64,000 bases of DNA from Vibrio mangrovi (GCF_024346955.1 NZ_AP024883.1:806001-870000), one strand, 5' to 3'; counted from the first letter of the stretch, positions 9,329 to 19,006 are shown. Notes: generated by a model from the sequence alone, not told the origin. A program made the numbers and translations.

Positions 9329-10803
9329 TGGAAAATTTCATGACCATGACATATACACCGGACTTATCCCAGCTTAGAACAATCGTTCCTGAAATGCGTC
9401 GGGTGAAGTGTATTCACTTTGTCGGGATTGGTGGCGCAGGTATGAGTGGGATTGCCGAGGTTTTACTCAATGAGGGATATCAGATTACCGGATCTGATAT
9501 TGCGTCAAATGCGATCACTGACAGCCTGAAAGCAAAAGGTGCGGTGATTTACATCGGTCATCAGGCAACAAATGTTGCTAAAGCGAGTGTTGTTGTTGTC
9601 TCGACTGCGATTGATACCAATAATCCGGAACTGGCTGAAGCCAGAGAGAAGCGGATTCCTATTGTCCGCCGGGCAGAAATGCTGGCTGAACTGATGCGTT
9701 TCCGGCATGGGATTGCTGTAGCTGGTACACATGGAAAAACTACTACAACGGCTTTGGTGACACAAATCTATTCTGAAGCAGGATTAGATCCGACATTCGT
9801 CAATGGTGGACTGGTTAAAAGTGCGGGAACCAACGCAAGACTTGGTTCCAGCCGGATCTTAATTGCTGAAGCTGATGAAAGTGATGCATCCTTTCTGCAT
9901 TTGCAGCCGATGGTTAGTATTGTCACCAATATCGAAGCCGATCACATGGACACCTATCAAGGGGACTTTGAAACACTGAAACGAACATTTGTGGAGTTTC
10001 TGCATAATCTTCCTTTTTATGGTCAGGCAATTCTCTGTATCGATGATCCAGTGGTCAGAGAGCTTATCCCTAAAGTGAGCCGTCATGTTGTTACATATGG
10101 TTTTTCTCAGGATGCTGATGTTCGCATAGAGAATTACCAGCAGATTGGTCAGCAGGGGAAATTTACTGTTGTGCGGAAAGGACATTCTGATTTGCATATT
10201 ACTCTGAATATTCCCGGTCGGCATAATGCAATGAATGCCGCGGCAGCGATTGCTGTTGCAACAGAAGATGAAATTGCAGATGAAGCGATCCTGAAAGCAA
10301 TGGAGAATACTCAGGGAACCGGGCGTCGGTTTGATCACTTGGGGGTCTTTGAATCCGGACGTGGGCAGGTCATGCTTGTTGATGATTATGGTCATCATCC
10401 GACCGAAGTAGATGTGACTATTCAGGCGGCCAGAAGTGGCTGGAAAGAAAAACGGCTGGTCATGATTTTTCAGCCTCACCGCTATAGCCGTACCCGGGAT
10501 TTGTATGATGATTTTGCCAATGTACTGGAACAGGTTGATGTTTTGATTATGCTCGATGTTTATCCGGCTGGCGAAAAACCCATTGCCGGAGCGGATGGAC
10601 GTTCACTATGCCGGACAATTCGCAGCCGCGGTAAGATTGACCCGATATTTGTACCGGATAGTCAGACTTTACCGGCAGTACTCGCAAATGTATTACAAGA
10701 TGGTGACCTGGTGTTGACTCAGGGGGCTGGTGATATTGGCAAAGTGGCGAGACAATTAGCATCATTGCAACTGAATATTCAAAAGATGCAACAAGTGGGA
10801 TAA
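9328..10803 (+). CDS. murC: UDP-MurNAc:L-alanine ligase MurC
   Basis: First Mur ligase, attaching L-alanine to UDP-MurNAc. The 491-aa frame shows the N-terminal Rossmann motif (FVGIGGAGMSGIA) and the ATP loop GTHGKTTT from about residue 133. The start is uncertain: ATG 9328 overlaps the murG stop (TAATG), while ATG 9340 or 9346 would give an N-terminus closer to other Vibrio MurC proteins. No strong Shine-Dalgarno separates them. It is followed by a 183-bp gap containing a promoter, where many enterics instead have ddlB. Confidence 0.95.
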   Translation: MENFMTMTYTPDLSQLRTIVPEMRRVKCIHFVGIGGAGMSGIAEVLLNEGYQITGSDIASNAITDSLKAKGAVIYIGHQATNVAKASVVVVSTAIDTNNPELAEAREKRIPIVRRAEMLAELMRFRHGIAVAGTHGKTTTTALVTQIYSEAGLDPTFVNGGLVKSAGTNARLGSSRILIAEADESDASFLHLQPMVSIVTNIEADHMDTYQGDFETLKRTFVEFLHNLPFYGQAILCIDDPVVRELIPKVSRHVVTYGFSQDADVRIENYQQIGQQGKFTVVRKGHSDLHITLNIPGRHNAMNAAAAIAVATEDEIADEAILKAMENTQGTGRRFDHLGVFESGRGQVMLVDDYGHHPTEVDVTIQAARSGWKEKRLVMIFQPHRYSRTRDLYDDFANVLEQVDVLIMLDVYPAGEKPIAGADGRSLCRTIRSRGKIDPIFVPDSQTLPAVLANVLQDGDLVLTQGAGDIGKVARQLASLQLNIQKMQQVG

Positions 10804-10872
10804 AGAATTGAAATTTATCTGTTTCAATCGTAAGGAAGTTGGCATCAGACCTAAATTTCTGTTTTTCTTTGT

Positions 10873-10900
10873 TTGATACTTTTAGTGAGCTCAGTATAAT
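10873..10900 (+). promoter_or_regulatory. Probable sigma-70 promoter for ftsQ-ftsA-ftsZ
   Basis: TTGATA at 10873-10878 and a perfect TATAAT at 10895-10900, separated by 16 bp, lie 87 bp upstream of the ftsQ start. This is the best consensus match in the 183-bp murC-ftsQ gap. It suggests the late division genes can be transcribed independently of the upstream mur genes. The transcription start would be near 10907; this is inferred from sequence only. Confidence 0.65.
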
Positions 10901-10986
10901 CCGAAAGTTAAAGTGAATGTTTTTGCCACAATTGTAATTTGCAAGCAGAATGGACAAAGTCAATTGATGGTTGGTGGTGGACTTGA

Positions 10987-11778
10987 ATGAAGCAAATATT
11001 AATGAGAGACCATCAGCTATCGGTGTCACCGTGGTTCAGAGAACATGCCTGGGGTGGTGTTTTTCTGTTATCGGTGGTCTTTTTTATCAGTTTATTGCTT
11101 TATTCTGCTTTAAGCTGGATGTGGGATGAAGAACGTTTACCACTATCCAGAATTGTTTTGCAGGGACATTTGGAATATGTCACAGCACATGATGTTCAGC
11201 AGGCGTTTGCCAGTCTGGACCATGTCGGAACATTTATGTCTCAGGATGTGGATCAGTTACAGCGTAGTGTTCAGGCAATTCCCTGGGTTGAGCATGCATC
11301 GATCCGTAAGCAATGGCCTGATACAATTAAAGTGTTTCTGACGGAGCATCAGATATTGGCTATATGGAATGGTCAGGCTCTTTTAGACGAACATGGTGTT
11401 GTATTTCACGGGGATTTGGGGCTTGTCCGGGGGGAGCATGTAAAGCTTTATGGCCCGGAAGATACCGGTGCCGAAGTCCTCGGTATGTGGCGGAAATATA
11501 ATCCTGAATTTCAAAAGCTGGGGTTAAACATTTCTTCTTTGTTACTGAACGAGCGAAGAGCCTGGCAAATAATATTAGATAACGGTATTCGCCTTGAGTT
11601 GGGAAAAGAGTCCATCAGGGAGCGAATTACAAGATTTATTTCGCTTTATCGTTATTTTGGTCAGAAAGCTGAAAAAATAAGCTATATTGACCTCAGGTAT
11701 GATACGGGAGCGGCAATTGGGTGGTTTCCGGAACAGTTAGAACAAGAGAATACAACGGATGACGAAAATGACCGATGA
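10987..11778 (+). CDS. ftsQ: Cell division protein FtsQ
   Basis: Bitopic divisome protein that links early and late division proteins through FtsB/FtsL. The 263-aa protein has a short cytoplasmic N-terminus, one membrane helix (about residues 20-38), a POTRA domain beginning near LSRIVLQGHLEYVT, then the beta domain. ATG 10987 follows a GGTGG ribosome binding site; a second in-frame ATG at 11002 is possible. It overlaps ftsA by 20 bases. A D-Ala-D-Ala ligase gene, often found just upstream, is absent here. Confidence 0.93.
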   Translation: MKQILMRDHQLSVSPWFREHAWGGVFLLSVVFFISLLLYSALSWMWDEERLPLSRIVLQGHLEYVTAHDVQQAFASLDHVGTFMSQDVDQLQRSVQAIPWVEHASIRKQWPDTIKVFLTEHQILAIWNGQALLDEHGVVFHGDLGLVRGEHVKLYGPEDTGAEVLGMWRKYNPEFQKLGLNISSLLLNERRAWQIILDNGIRLELGKESIRERITRFISLYRYFGQKAEKISYIDLRYDTGAAIGWFPEQLEQENTTDDENDR

Positions 11779-13021
11779 CAACATAATTGTAGGTCTTGAT
11801 GTTGGCACGGCGACAGTCTCAGCTCTGGTTGGAGAAGTGCTGCCCGATGGTCAGATTAATATCATCGGTGCCGGAACCAGCCCATCCAGAGGAATGGATA
11901 AAGGCGGTGTCAACGATTTGGAGTCGGTTGTAAAGTCTGTTCAGCGGGCAATTGATCAGGCTGAACTGATGGCTGAATGTCGGATTAGCAATGTCTTTTT
12001 ATCCATTTCTGGCAAGCATATTGCGAGTCGGATTGAAAAAGGGATGGGGACAATTTCTGAGGAAGAAGTTTCTCAGGAAGATATGGATCGGGCAATTCAT
12101 ACGGCCAAATCGATTAAAATTGGTGATGAACAACGAATTCTGCATGTTATTCCTCAAGAATTTACGATTGATTACCAAGAAGGGATTAAAAATCCACTAG
12201 GCTTATCAGGTGTGCGCATGGAAGTGAGTGTGCATATCATCTCCTGCCATAATGATATGGCAAGGAATATTATTAAAGCTGTGGAGCGTTGTGGACTGAA
12301 AGTTGAGCAGTTAGTGTACTCGGGACTGGCAGCCAGCAATGCGGTAATTACTGAAGATGAACGCGAACTTGGAGTTTGCGTTGTCGATATCGGTGCCGGG
12401 ACTATGGATATTGCAATATGGACTGGCGGAGCCTTACGTCATACGGAAGTTTTTTCGTATGCGGGCAATGCTGTGACTAGTGATATTGCATTTGCATTCG
12501 GAACTCCGGTCAGCGATGCTGAAGAGATAAAAGTAAAGTATGGATGCGCATTGAGTGAGTTAGTCAGTAAAGATGACACAGTCAATGTACCTAGTGTCGG
12601 AGGTCGTCCTTCCCGAAGTTTGCAGCGTCAAACCTTGTCGGAAGTGATAGAGCCTCGCTACACTGAATTAATGGGGCTGGTTCATCAGACGATCGATTCC
12701 GCACAGGAAAAACTGAGAGCTGAAGGAATTAAACATCATTTAGCTGCAGGTGTTGTCCTGACTGGTGGAGCTGCTCAGATTGAAGGATTAGTCGAATGCG
12801 CGGAACGAGTTTTCCGCAATCAGGTCCGTGTCGGAAAGCCGCTTGAAGTGAGTGGACTTACGGATTATGTGAAAGAGCCGTATCATTCTACGGCGGTTGG
12901 TTTACTTCATTATGCAAGAGATAGTCAAATTAGTGACGAGACGGAATACAGCGAGCCCAAGCGCCAATCTATGTCTGGACTATTTGGTCGTTTGCGTAAT
13001 TGGATACAGAAAGAGTTTTAA
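11759..13021 (+). CDS. ftsA: Cell division protein FtsA
   Basis: Actin-like ATPase that tethers FtsZ to the membrane. The 420-aa sequence has the actin-fold phosphate loops (GLDVGTATVSALVG near residue 12, VVDIGAGTMDIAIW mid-protein, LTGGAAQIEGL late). The C-terminal amphipathic helix (GLFGRLRNWIQKEF) is the membrane-targeting sequence. The start overlaps the end of ftsQ, and ftsZ follows after 29 bp. Confidence 0.97.
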   Translation: MTKMTDDNIIVGLDVGTATVSALVGEVLPDGQINIIGAGTSPSRGMDKGGVNDLESVVKSVQRAIDQAELMAECRISNVFLSISGKHIASRIEKGMGTISEEEVSQEDMDRAIHTAKSIKIGDEQRILHVIPQEFTIDYQEGIKNPLGLSGVRMEVSVHIISCHNDMARNIIKAVERCGLKVEQLVYSGLAASNAVITEDERELGVCVVDIGAGTMDIAIWTGGALRHTEVFSYAGNAVTSDIAFAFGTPVSDAEEIKVKYGCALSELVSKDDTVNVPSVGGRPSRSLQRQTLSEVIEPRYTELMGLVHQTIDSAQEKLRAEGIKHHLAAGVVLTGGAAQIEGLVECAERVFRNQVRVGKPLEVSGLTDYVKEPYHSTAVGLLHYARDSQISDETEYSEPKRQSMSGLFGRLRNWIQKEF

Positions 13022-13050
13022 CCTGAGTGCAGGAAAAACGGAGATAACAC

Positions 13051-14265
13051 ATGTTTGAACCGATGATGGAAATGTCTGACGATGCTGTAATTAAAGTCGT
13101 TGGAGTTGGTGGTGGCGGTGGTAACGCCGTAGAACACATGGTGCGTGAATCCATCGAAGGCGTGGAATTCATCAGTGTTAACACAGATGCACAGGCACTT
13201 CGTAAGACAAGCGTAAGTGCTGTGATTCAAATTGGTGGTGATATCACCAAGGGGTTAGGTGCTGGTGCAAATCCTCAAGTAGGACGTGATGCTGCTCTTG
13301 AAGATAAAGAAAAAATTAAAGAATCCCTAATGGGTGCCGATATGGTGTTTATCGCGGCTGGTATGGGCGGTGGAACAGGCACCGGAGCGGCACCGGTTAT
13401 TGCTGAAGTTGCAAAAGAACTGGGTGTCTTAACGGTTGCTGTTGTGACTAAACCTTTCAGCTTTGAAGGAAAGAAACGCCTTGCTTTTGCAGAACAGGGG
13501 ATTGAAGAGTTATCAAAACATGTTGACTCTTTGATTACGATTCCGAATGAGAAGCTGCTGAAGGTATTGGGACGTGGTATTACGTTGCTTGAAGCCTTTG
13601 CCAGTGCGAACGATGTATTGAAGAATGCAGTTCAGGGTATCGCCGAATTGATTACCAGACCCGGCATGATTAATGTGGACTTTGCGGATGTGAGAACAGT
13701 CATGTCTGAAATGGGACACGCAATGATGGGTAGTGGTGTTGCAAAAGGTGAAGATCGGGCAGAAGAAGCCGCAGAAATGGCTATTTCCAGCCCGCTTCTG
13801 GAAGATATCGATCTTGCCGGTGCCCGCGGTGTGCTTGTTAATATTACAGCTGGCCTCGATATGCGTTTGGATGAGTTTGAGACGGTCGGTAATACGGTGA
13901 AAGCATTTGCTTCGGATAATGCTACAGTTGTTATAGGTACATCGCTTGATCCGGATATGGCAGATGAGATTCGTGTTACTGTTGTAGCAACAGGAATTGG
14001 AAATGAGAAAAAGCCTGATATCACGCTGGTTGCAGGTGGTAAGGCAAATTCACAATCCACTGTTTCGCCACAACAGACAAGTATCCCTCAACCGGCAGCG
14101 AAGGTCGAAGAAAAAGCGGCACCGAACTTGCAAGGAAATATTGAGTCAAAATCTCAGCCTTCATCGGCAGGTTCTCAGGGAACAGCAGGTCAAAATACTG
14201 CTCCGAAAGAGAAAGAAAGTGGTTACCTTGATATTCCGGCTTTTTTACGTCGTCAGGCTGATTGA
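13051..14265 (+). CDS. ftsZ: Cell division GTPase FtsZ
   Basis: Tubulin homologue forming the Z ring. The 404-aa protein shows the GTP signature GGGTGTG at about residues 106-112 and a T7-loop region around NVDFADVRTVM. A variable glutamine/serine/proline-rich linker (about residues 330-385) precedes the conserved C-terminal peptide DIPAFLRRQ, which binds FtsA and ZipA. ATG 13051 follows a CGGAGATAA ribosome binding site. The lpxC gene begins 95 bp downstream. Confidence 0.98.
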   Translation: MFEPMMEMSDDAVIKVVGVGGGGGNAVEHMVRESIEGVEFISVNTDAQALRKTSVSAVIQIGGDITKGLGAGANPQVGRDAALEDKEKIKESLMGADMVFIAAGMGGGTGTGAAPVIAEVAKELGVLTVAVVTKPFSFEGKKRLAFAEQGIEELSKHVDSLITIPNEKLLKVLGRGITLLEAFASANDVLKNAVQGIAELITRPGMINVDFADVRTVMSEMGHAMMGSGVAKGEDRAEEAAEMAISSPLLEDIDLAGARGVLVNITAGLDMRLDEFETVGNTVKAFASDNATVVIGTSLDPDMADEIRVTVVATGIGNEKKPDITLVAGGKANSQSTVSPQQTSIPQPAAKVEEKAAPNLQGNIESKSQPSSAGSQGTAGQNTAPKEKESGYLDIPAFLRRQAD

Positions 14266-14276
14266 TTTGTCATAAT

Positions 14277-14304
14277 TTGACACTGTTCACAATTGTGATA
14301 GTAT
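14277..14304 (+). promoter_or_regulatory. Candidate lpxC promoter with embedded palindrome
   Basis: TTGACA at 14277-14282 and TAGTAT at 14299-14304 (16-bp spacing) lie 57 bp upstream of lpxC. The spacer contains a perfect 12-bp palindrome, TCACAATTGTGA (14287-14298). Downstream a 9-pair hairpin (14308-14329, one G-U pair, GGTT loop) falls in the would-be leader. The promoter call is from sequence match alone. Confidence 0.45.
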
Positions 14305-14360
14305 TTGCGGTCGATAGGTTTATTGACCGTGATTTGTAGCACTGACATTGAGGCAAACAG

Positions 14361-15278
14361 ATGATCAGACAACGTACGCTGAAAGAGATAGTGAAAACAA
14401 CTGGGGTGGGACTTCACTCTGGTCGAAAAGTCACTTTAACTCTTCGCCCTGCCGCTGCAAACACAGGTATTATTTACCGCCGTACAGACGTTACGCCACC
14501 TGTTGATTTTCCAGCAGATCCGGAAAACGTTCGTGACACCATGTTGTGTACTGCGTTAGTTAATGATGAAGGCATTCGTATCTCTACGGTTGAGCATTTG
14601 AATGCTGCTCTGGCCGGCATGGGAATTGATAATGCAGTCGTTGAAGTCGATGCACCAGAAATTCCTATTATGGATGGAAGCGCCAGCCCGTTTGTATTTC
14701 TTTTGCAACAAGCTGGTATTGAAGTTCAAAATGCACCGAAGCGATTTATTCGGGTGAAAAAGCCAATTCGCTTTGAAGATGGTGACAAGTGGGCTGAATT
14801 AGTTCCTTATCACGGCTTCCGCATGGATTTTGAAATTGATTTCAATCATCCAGCGATTGAGTCTGATGAGCAGCGTTTACTGTTTGACTTCTCATCTCAG
14901 TCTTTCGTGAGGGATATTTCCCGGGCCAGAACGTTTGGCTTTATGCGTGATATCGAATATTTGCAGTCACAGAATCTCTGTCTGGGTGGTAGTTTTGATT
15001 GTGCAATTGTACTCGATGATTACCGTATTCTGAATGAAGATGGGCTACGTTTCGCTAACGAGTTTGTTACCCATAAAGTCTTGGACGCAATTGGTGACTT
15101 ATATATGTGTGGTCATTCTATTGTCGGTGAATTCCGGGCATACAAGTCAGGACACGGTTTGAACAATCAATTGTTACGTGCGTTGCTGGCCGATCAGGAA
15201 GCATGGGAGTGGGCTACCTTTGGTGAAGAAGTTGGTTCGCCAGTCGCTTTTGCTGACCCCAACTCGGTGCTTGCTTAA
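14361..15278 (+). CDS. lpxC: UDP-3-O-acyl-N-acetylglucosamine deacetylase LpxC
   Basis: Zinc deacetylase catalysing the committed step of lipid A synthesis. The 305-aa length is typical. The metal ligands are in place: His79 in STVEHLNAAL, and His238 and Asp242 in HKVLDAIGD. His265 lies in the later GHGLNN region. It is the last gene of the dcw-type run and is followed by a strong terminator. LpxC level is set by proteolysis in E. coli; the C-terminus here (VLA) also ends in small hydrophobic residues, but whether it acts as a degradation signal is inference. Confidence 0.97.
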   Translation: MIRQRTLKEIVKTTGVGLHSGRKVTLTLRPAAANTGIIYRRTDVTPPVDFPADPENVRDTMLCTALVNDEGIRISTVEHLNAALAGMGIDNAVVEVDAPEIPIMDGSASPFVFLLQQAGIEVQNAPKRFIRVKKPIRFEDGDKWAELVPYHGFRMDFEIDFNHPAIESDEQRLLFDFSSQSFVRDISRARTFGFMRDIEYLQSQNLCLGGSFDCAIVLDDYRILNEDGLRFANEFVTHKVLDAIGDLYMCGHSIVGEFRAYKSGHGLNNQLLRALLADQEAWEWATFGEEVGSPVAFADPNSVLA

Positions 15279-15310
15279 TCAGTAATGACTGTGAATTATA
15301 GTTTTAGAAA

Positions 15311-15336
15311 ACCAGGCATTCCGCCTGGTTTTTTTA
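15311..15336 (+). terminator. Rho-independent terminator after lpxC
   Basis: Seven-base-pair stem ACCAGGC/GCCTGGT (15311-15317 with 15323-15329), loop ATTCC, followed by a run of T residues. It ends the dcw-lpxC transcript. Confidence 0.9.
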
Positions 15337-15478
15337 TGCCTCATATTTATATGCTGCCCGGATGACTATTTGTATAAGCTCAGTAAATGTTGACGGAGTG
15401 AAGTCATACAACGATTTGAGATACTCTCTTTTTTAAAGGTGAAGCCATGCTGTGAATCAACAAAAAATTGGCGCTTGT

Positions 15479-15949
15479 TTAGCTCTGTTTTTTGTTCTTC
15501 GCAAGATGAGCAATATTTTCCAGTCTTTTTCTGACCTTTGGTGAAGCATGATCAGCGATGCATTTGAGAATATCTGCCGTTTGAGAAGAGATAATGCGTG
15601 GGTTAGGAGTCGTTTGTTTGTCAGCAGGAGATGATGGCGTCCGGTAAATTGACGGATTGATCACGACGTCGATGCTGATTAGGTGGGCAAACCCCTGACT
15701 ACGTAAATGATTCAGGATCTGTAAGCGCTCATAGTCAACTTTCATTTTGATTGCTGCACTGGCAACTTCTAAGACCAAATGCCCGCGGCGAAGATTTGCC
15801 ACCCGAACATAAGACTGAGTACCCATCGGTAAGAGTGGCAGAATGATCTTGCTGAGCTGATTGATCGACTCTGCGTGTTTCTGAATCTCTTTCAGCTTTG
15901 AATGGCTGATTAACTCATTTGCCGCTGTTGGACGGTGGTCTCTCATCAT
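15479..15949 (-). CDS. dciA: DciA-type replicative helicase loader (DUF721 family)
   Basis: A 156-aa protein of the DUF721 family, to which DciA, the ancestral loader of the DnaB helicase in bacteria lacking DnaC, belongs. The conserved core is visible around residues 25-95 (a KHAESINQLSKIILPLLP helix, then VANLRRGHLVLEVASAA and an LRSQGFAHL segment). The C-terminal part is polar and probably flexible. It is encoded alone on the minus strand, divergent from secA. The function is assigned from family membership and the known role of Vibrio DciA; the start (two consecutive Met codons) is not certain. Confidence 0.85.
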   Translation of the reverse strand: MMRDHRPTAANELISHSKLKEIQKHAESINQLSKIILPLLPMGTQSYVRVANLRRGHLVLEVASAAIKMKVDYERLQILNHLRSQGFAHLISIDVVINPSIYRTPSSPADKQTTPNPRIISSQTADILKCIADHASPKVRKRLENIAHLAKNKKQS

Positions 15950-16268
15950 AAGTTCCGGTAATAATAACGCGTTACTATTATTTTATTGTATATTAAATCA
16001 GAATCGGGTGCGTATTCTTGGGCACCTTCCCCCGTTTTTCAGACATTTCACTATTACAATCAAACAAATCGTTGGTGATATTGGTGATCGATCTAAAAAT
16101 TCCTTACACTATACCCTTCTTAACAAAGGATTGCCTTGAAAAACCATCGATAAGCCTCAATATCGGATAGACATGATTTATCTCAGTACACTTAGTTGAT
16201 GACTGGTAGAGACTGATGGCACAAGAATAGATCTCAAGTGATCTAAGCATAGAGAGATTCGTATTAAA
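15950..16268. other. dciA-secA divergent intergenic region
   Basis: 319 bp between divergent starts. I looked for a secM-like arrest peptide upstream of secA and found only frames of about eight codons or fewer. A weak promoter candidate for secA is TTGGTG, 18 bp, TACACT at about 16080-16110. No hairpin terminator or known RNA was seen. Confidence 0.5.
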
Positions 16269-18989
16269 ATGATAACTAAGCTACTGACTAAGGTTATTGG
16301 TAGCCGCAATGATAGAACATTGCGTCGCCTGAGAAAAATTGTCAAAGAAATCAATAACTATGAACCGACGTATGAAGCATTCTCAGATGAAGATTTAAAA
16401 GCGAAAACGATCGAGTTTCGTGAGCGTCTTGCGCAGGGTGAAACTCTTGAACAGCTCCTTCCTGAAGCATTTGCGACAGTGCGTGAAGCATCTAAACGTG
16501 TGTTTGGTATGCGCCATTTCGATGTTCAGCTCATTGGTGGGATGGTTCTGAACGGCGGACAAATCGCTGAGATGCGTACCGGGGAAGGTAAAACACTGAC
16601 AGCAACATTATCTGCTTATCTGAATGCCTTACCAGGATATGGTGTTCATGTTGTAACAGTGAACGATTATCTGGCAAAACGGGATGCGGAAACAAACCGA
16701 CCGCTGTTTGAATTCTTAGGAATGACAGTTGGTGTGAATGTTCCCGGCATGATGCCACAAGAGAAACAGCAGGCTTATCTGGCTGATATCCTTTACGGAA
16801 CAAACAATGAGTTTGGTTTCGATTACTTACGTGACAATATGGCGTTTCGTAAAGAAGACCGAGTACAGAGAGCTCGCTTTTTTGCGATTGTCGATGAAGT
16901 TGACTCAATCCTGATTGATGAGGCCAGAACACCGCTGATTATTTCTGGGCCGGCAGAAGACAGTTCTGAGCTTTATACCCGTATCAATACCCTGATTCCT
17001 TCGCTGGAAAAACAAGATAAAGAAGATTCGGAAGAGTACCGGGGAACCGGGCATTACACCGTTGATGAGAAAGCGAAGCAGGTTTATCTGACTGAAACCG
17101 GGCAGGAATATGTCGAAGAACTGCTAGTTAAAAACGGGCTGATGAATGAAGGGGATACTTTGTATTCTCCGGCAAATATCAGTTTGTTACATCACGTCAA
17201 TGCCGCACTCCGTGCTCATGTTTTGTTTGAGAAGGATGTTGATTACATTGTTTCAAACGAAGGTGAAGTCATTATCGTTGATGAACATACCGGCCGGACA
17301 ATGCCGGGACGCCGTTGGTCCGATGGCCTGCATCAGGCGGTTGAAGCGAAGGAAGGGGTGAAAATTCAGAATGAAAACCAGACACTAGCATCGATTACCT
17401 TCCAGAACTATTTCCGTCTTTATGAAAAACTCTCGGGAATGACCGGAACAGCAGATACTGAAGCGTTCGAATTTCAGAGCATTTATGGTTTAGAAACAGT
17501 GGTCATTCCGACTAACAAACCAATGATTCGTGATGATATGGCGGATGTGGTTTACCGGACTGAGGCTGAGAAATTTGCCGCAATCATTGAAGATATCAAA
17601 GATCGTGTGCAGCAAGGCCAGCCGATTCTGGTAGGGACTATTTCAATCGAGAAATCTGAGTTATTGTCTCAGGCTCTGAAAAAGGCCAAAGTGAAACACA
17701 ACGTACTGAACGCGAAGTTTCACGAGAAGGAAGCTGAAATCGTGGCCGAAGCCGGTAAGCCGGGAGCTGTCACAATTGCGACCAATATGGCAGGTCGTGG
17801 TACGGATATCGTGCTGGGCGGAAGCTGGCAGTCAAAAGTTGATGCGCTGGATAATCCGACTCAGGAACAAGTTGAGAACATCAAAGCTGAATGGCAGAAA
17901 ATCCATGAGCAGGTGCTTGAGGCCGGCGGTTTACATATCATTGGTACCGAGCGACATGAGTCTCGCCGGATTGATAACCAGCTGCGTGGACGTTCCGGGC
18001 GTCAGGGCGATCCGGGGTCATCTCGTTTTTATCTTTCAATGGAAGATGCGCTTCTGCGTATCTTTACTTCCGATCGCATGGCAGGTCTGATTCAGAGTGG
18101 CATGGACGAAGGAGAAGCGATTGAAAGTAAGTTGCTTTCTCGCTCGATTGAAAAAGCGCAGCGTAAGGTTGAAGGTCGTAACTTCGATATTCGTAAGCAA
18201 TTGCTTGAGTATGATGATGTTGCCAACGATCAGCGTAAGGTTGTCTATGAACTGCGTGACGAATTGATGGAAGCTCCGGATATTCAGGAGATGATCGATC
18301 AGAACCGTTTCGATGTCTTTACTGCTGTGATTGATGAGTATATTCCACCTCAGTCACTGGAAGATATGTGGAACATTCAGGGATTACAGGATCGCCTGAA
18401 GCATGATTTTGATCTGGATTTGCCGATTCAGAGTTGGTTGGATGAAGATGATAAACTTTACGAAGAAGTACTTCGTGAACGTATCATTGAAGAAGCCGCG
18501 AAAATTTACCGGGACAAAGAAGCGCTGGTTGGTGCGGAAGTTCTGCGTAATTTTGAAAAATCCGTCATGCTGCAAACGCTGGACACGTTATGGAAAGAGC
18601 ATTTGGCTGCAATGGATCACTTACGTCAGGGGATTCACCTGCGTGGTTATGCTCAGAAGAACCCAAAACAGGAGTACAAGCGGGAATCGTTTGAACTATT
18701 TGAGGAGTTGTTAGAATCACTGAAGTCTGACGTGATTACAATTCTGTCCAGAGTGCGGGTTCAGCAACCAGAAGAAGTTGATGAAATGGAAGCACGTCGT
18801 CAGGCTCAGGCCGAAGAAGCTGCACGTTATGCTCAGGCACAGCATGCTGCAAGTGAGTCTTTAGATGGCGATGAGTTGCAGGAAGGACATCAACCGCTGG
18901 TTCGTGAAGAACGGAAAGTTGGTCGCAATGAGCCTTGCCCATGTGGTAGTGGTAAAAAGTATAAGCAGTGCCATGGGCGTATTGCATAA
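16269..18989 (+). CDS. secA: Preprotein translocase ATPase SecA
   Basis: Motor ATPase driving proteins through SecYEG. The 906-aa protein has the Walker A loop TGEGKT at residues 104-109, the DEVD Walker B box at 209-212, and helicase-like motif VI late in the second nucleotide-binding fold. A C-terminal zinc-binding tail reads CPCGSGKKYKQCH and contacts SecB. The ribosome binding site is weak (AGAGAG about 12 nt upstream). Unlike in enterics, no secM precedes it. A strong terminator follows. Confidence 0.98.
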   Translation: MITKLLTKVIGSRNDRTLRRLRKIVKEINNYEPTYEAFSDEDLKAKTIEFRERLAQGETLEQLLPEAFATVREASKRVFGMRHFDVQLIGGMVLNGGQIAEMRTGEGKTLTATLSAYLNALPGYGVHVVTVNDYLAKRDAETNRPLFEFLGMTVGVNVPGMMPQEKQQAYLADILYGTNNEFGFDYLRDNMAFRKEDRVQRARFFAIVDEVDSILIDEARTPLIISGPAEDSSELYTRINTLIPSLEKQDKEDSEEYRGTGHYTVDEKAKQVYLTETGQEYVEELLVKNGLMNEGDTLYSPANISLLHHVNAALRAHVLFEKDVDYIVSNEGEVIIVDEHTGRTMPGRRWSDGLHQAVEAKEGVKIQNENQTLASITFQNYFRLYEKLSGMTGTADTEAFEFQSIYGLETVVIPTNKPMIRDDMADVVYRTEAEKFAAIIEDIKDRVQQGQPILVGTISIEKSELLSQALKKAKVKHNVLNAKFHEKEAEIVAEAGKPGAVTIATNMAGRGTDIVLGGSWQSKVDALDNPTQEQVENIKAEWQKIHEQVLEAGGLHIIGTERHESRRIDNQLRGRSGRQGDPGSSRFYLSMEDALLRIFTSDRMAGLIQSGMDEGEAIESKLLSRSIEKAQRKVEGRNFDIRKQLLEYDDVANDQRKVVYELRDELMEAPDIQEMIDQNRFDVFTAVIDEYIPPQSLEDMWNIQGLQDRLKHDFDLDLPIQSWLDEDDKLYEEVLRERIIEEAAKIYRDKEALVGAEVLRNFEKSVMLQTLDTLWKEHLAAMDHLRQGIHLRGYAQKNPKQEYKRESFELFEELLESLKSDVITILSRVRVQQPEEVDEMEARRQAQAEEAARYAQAQHAASESLDGDELQEGHQPLVREERKVGRNEPCPCGSGKKYKQCHGRIA

Positions 18990-19006
18990 CAATTCAATGT
19001 TGATTG

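Noticed and set aside
9859..10479. 206-codon minus-strand frame antisense to murC.
   Set aside because: Shadow of a conserved coding region with no ribosome binding site.
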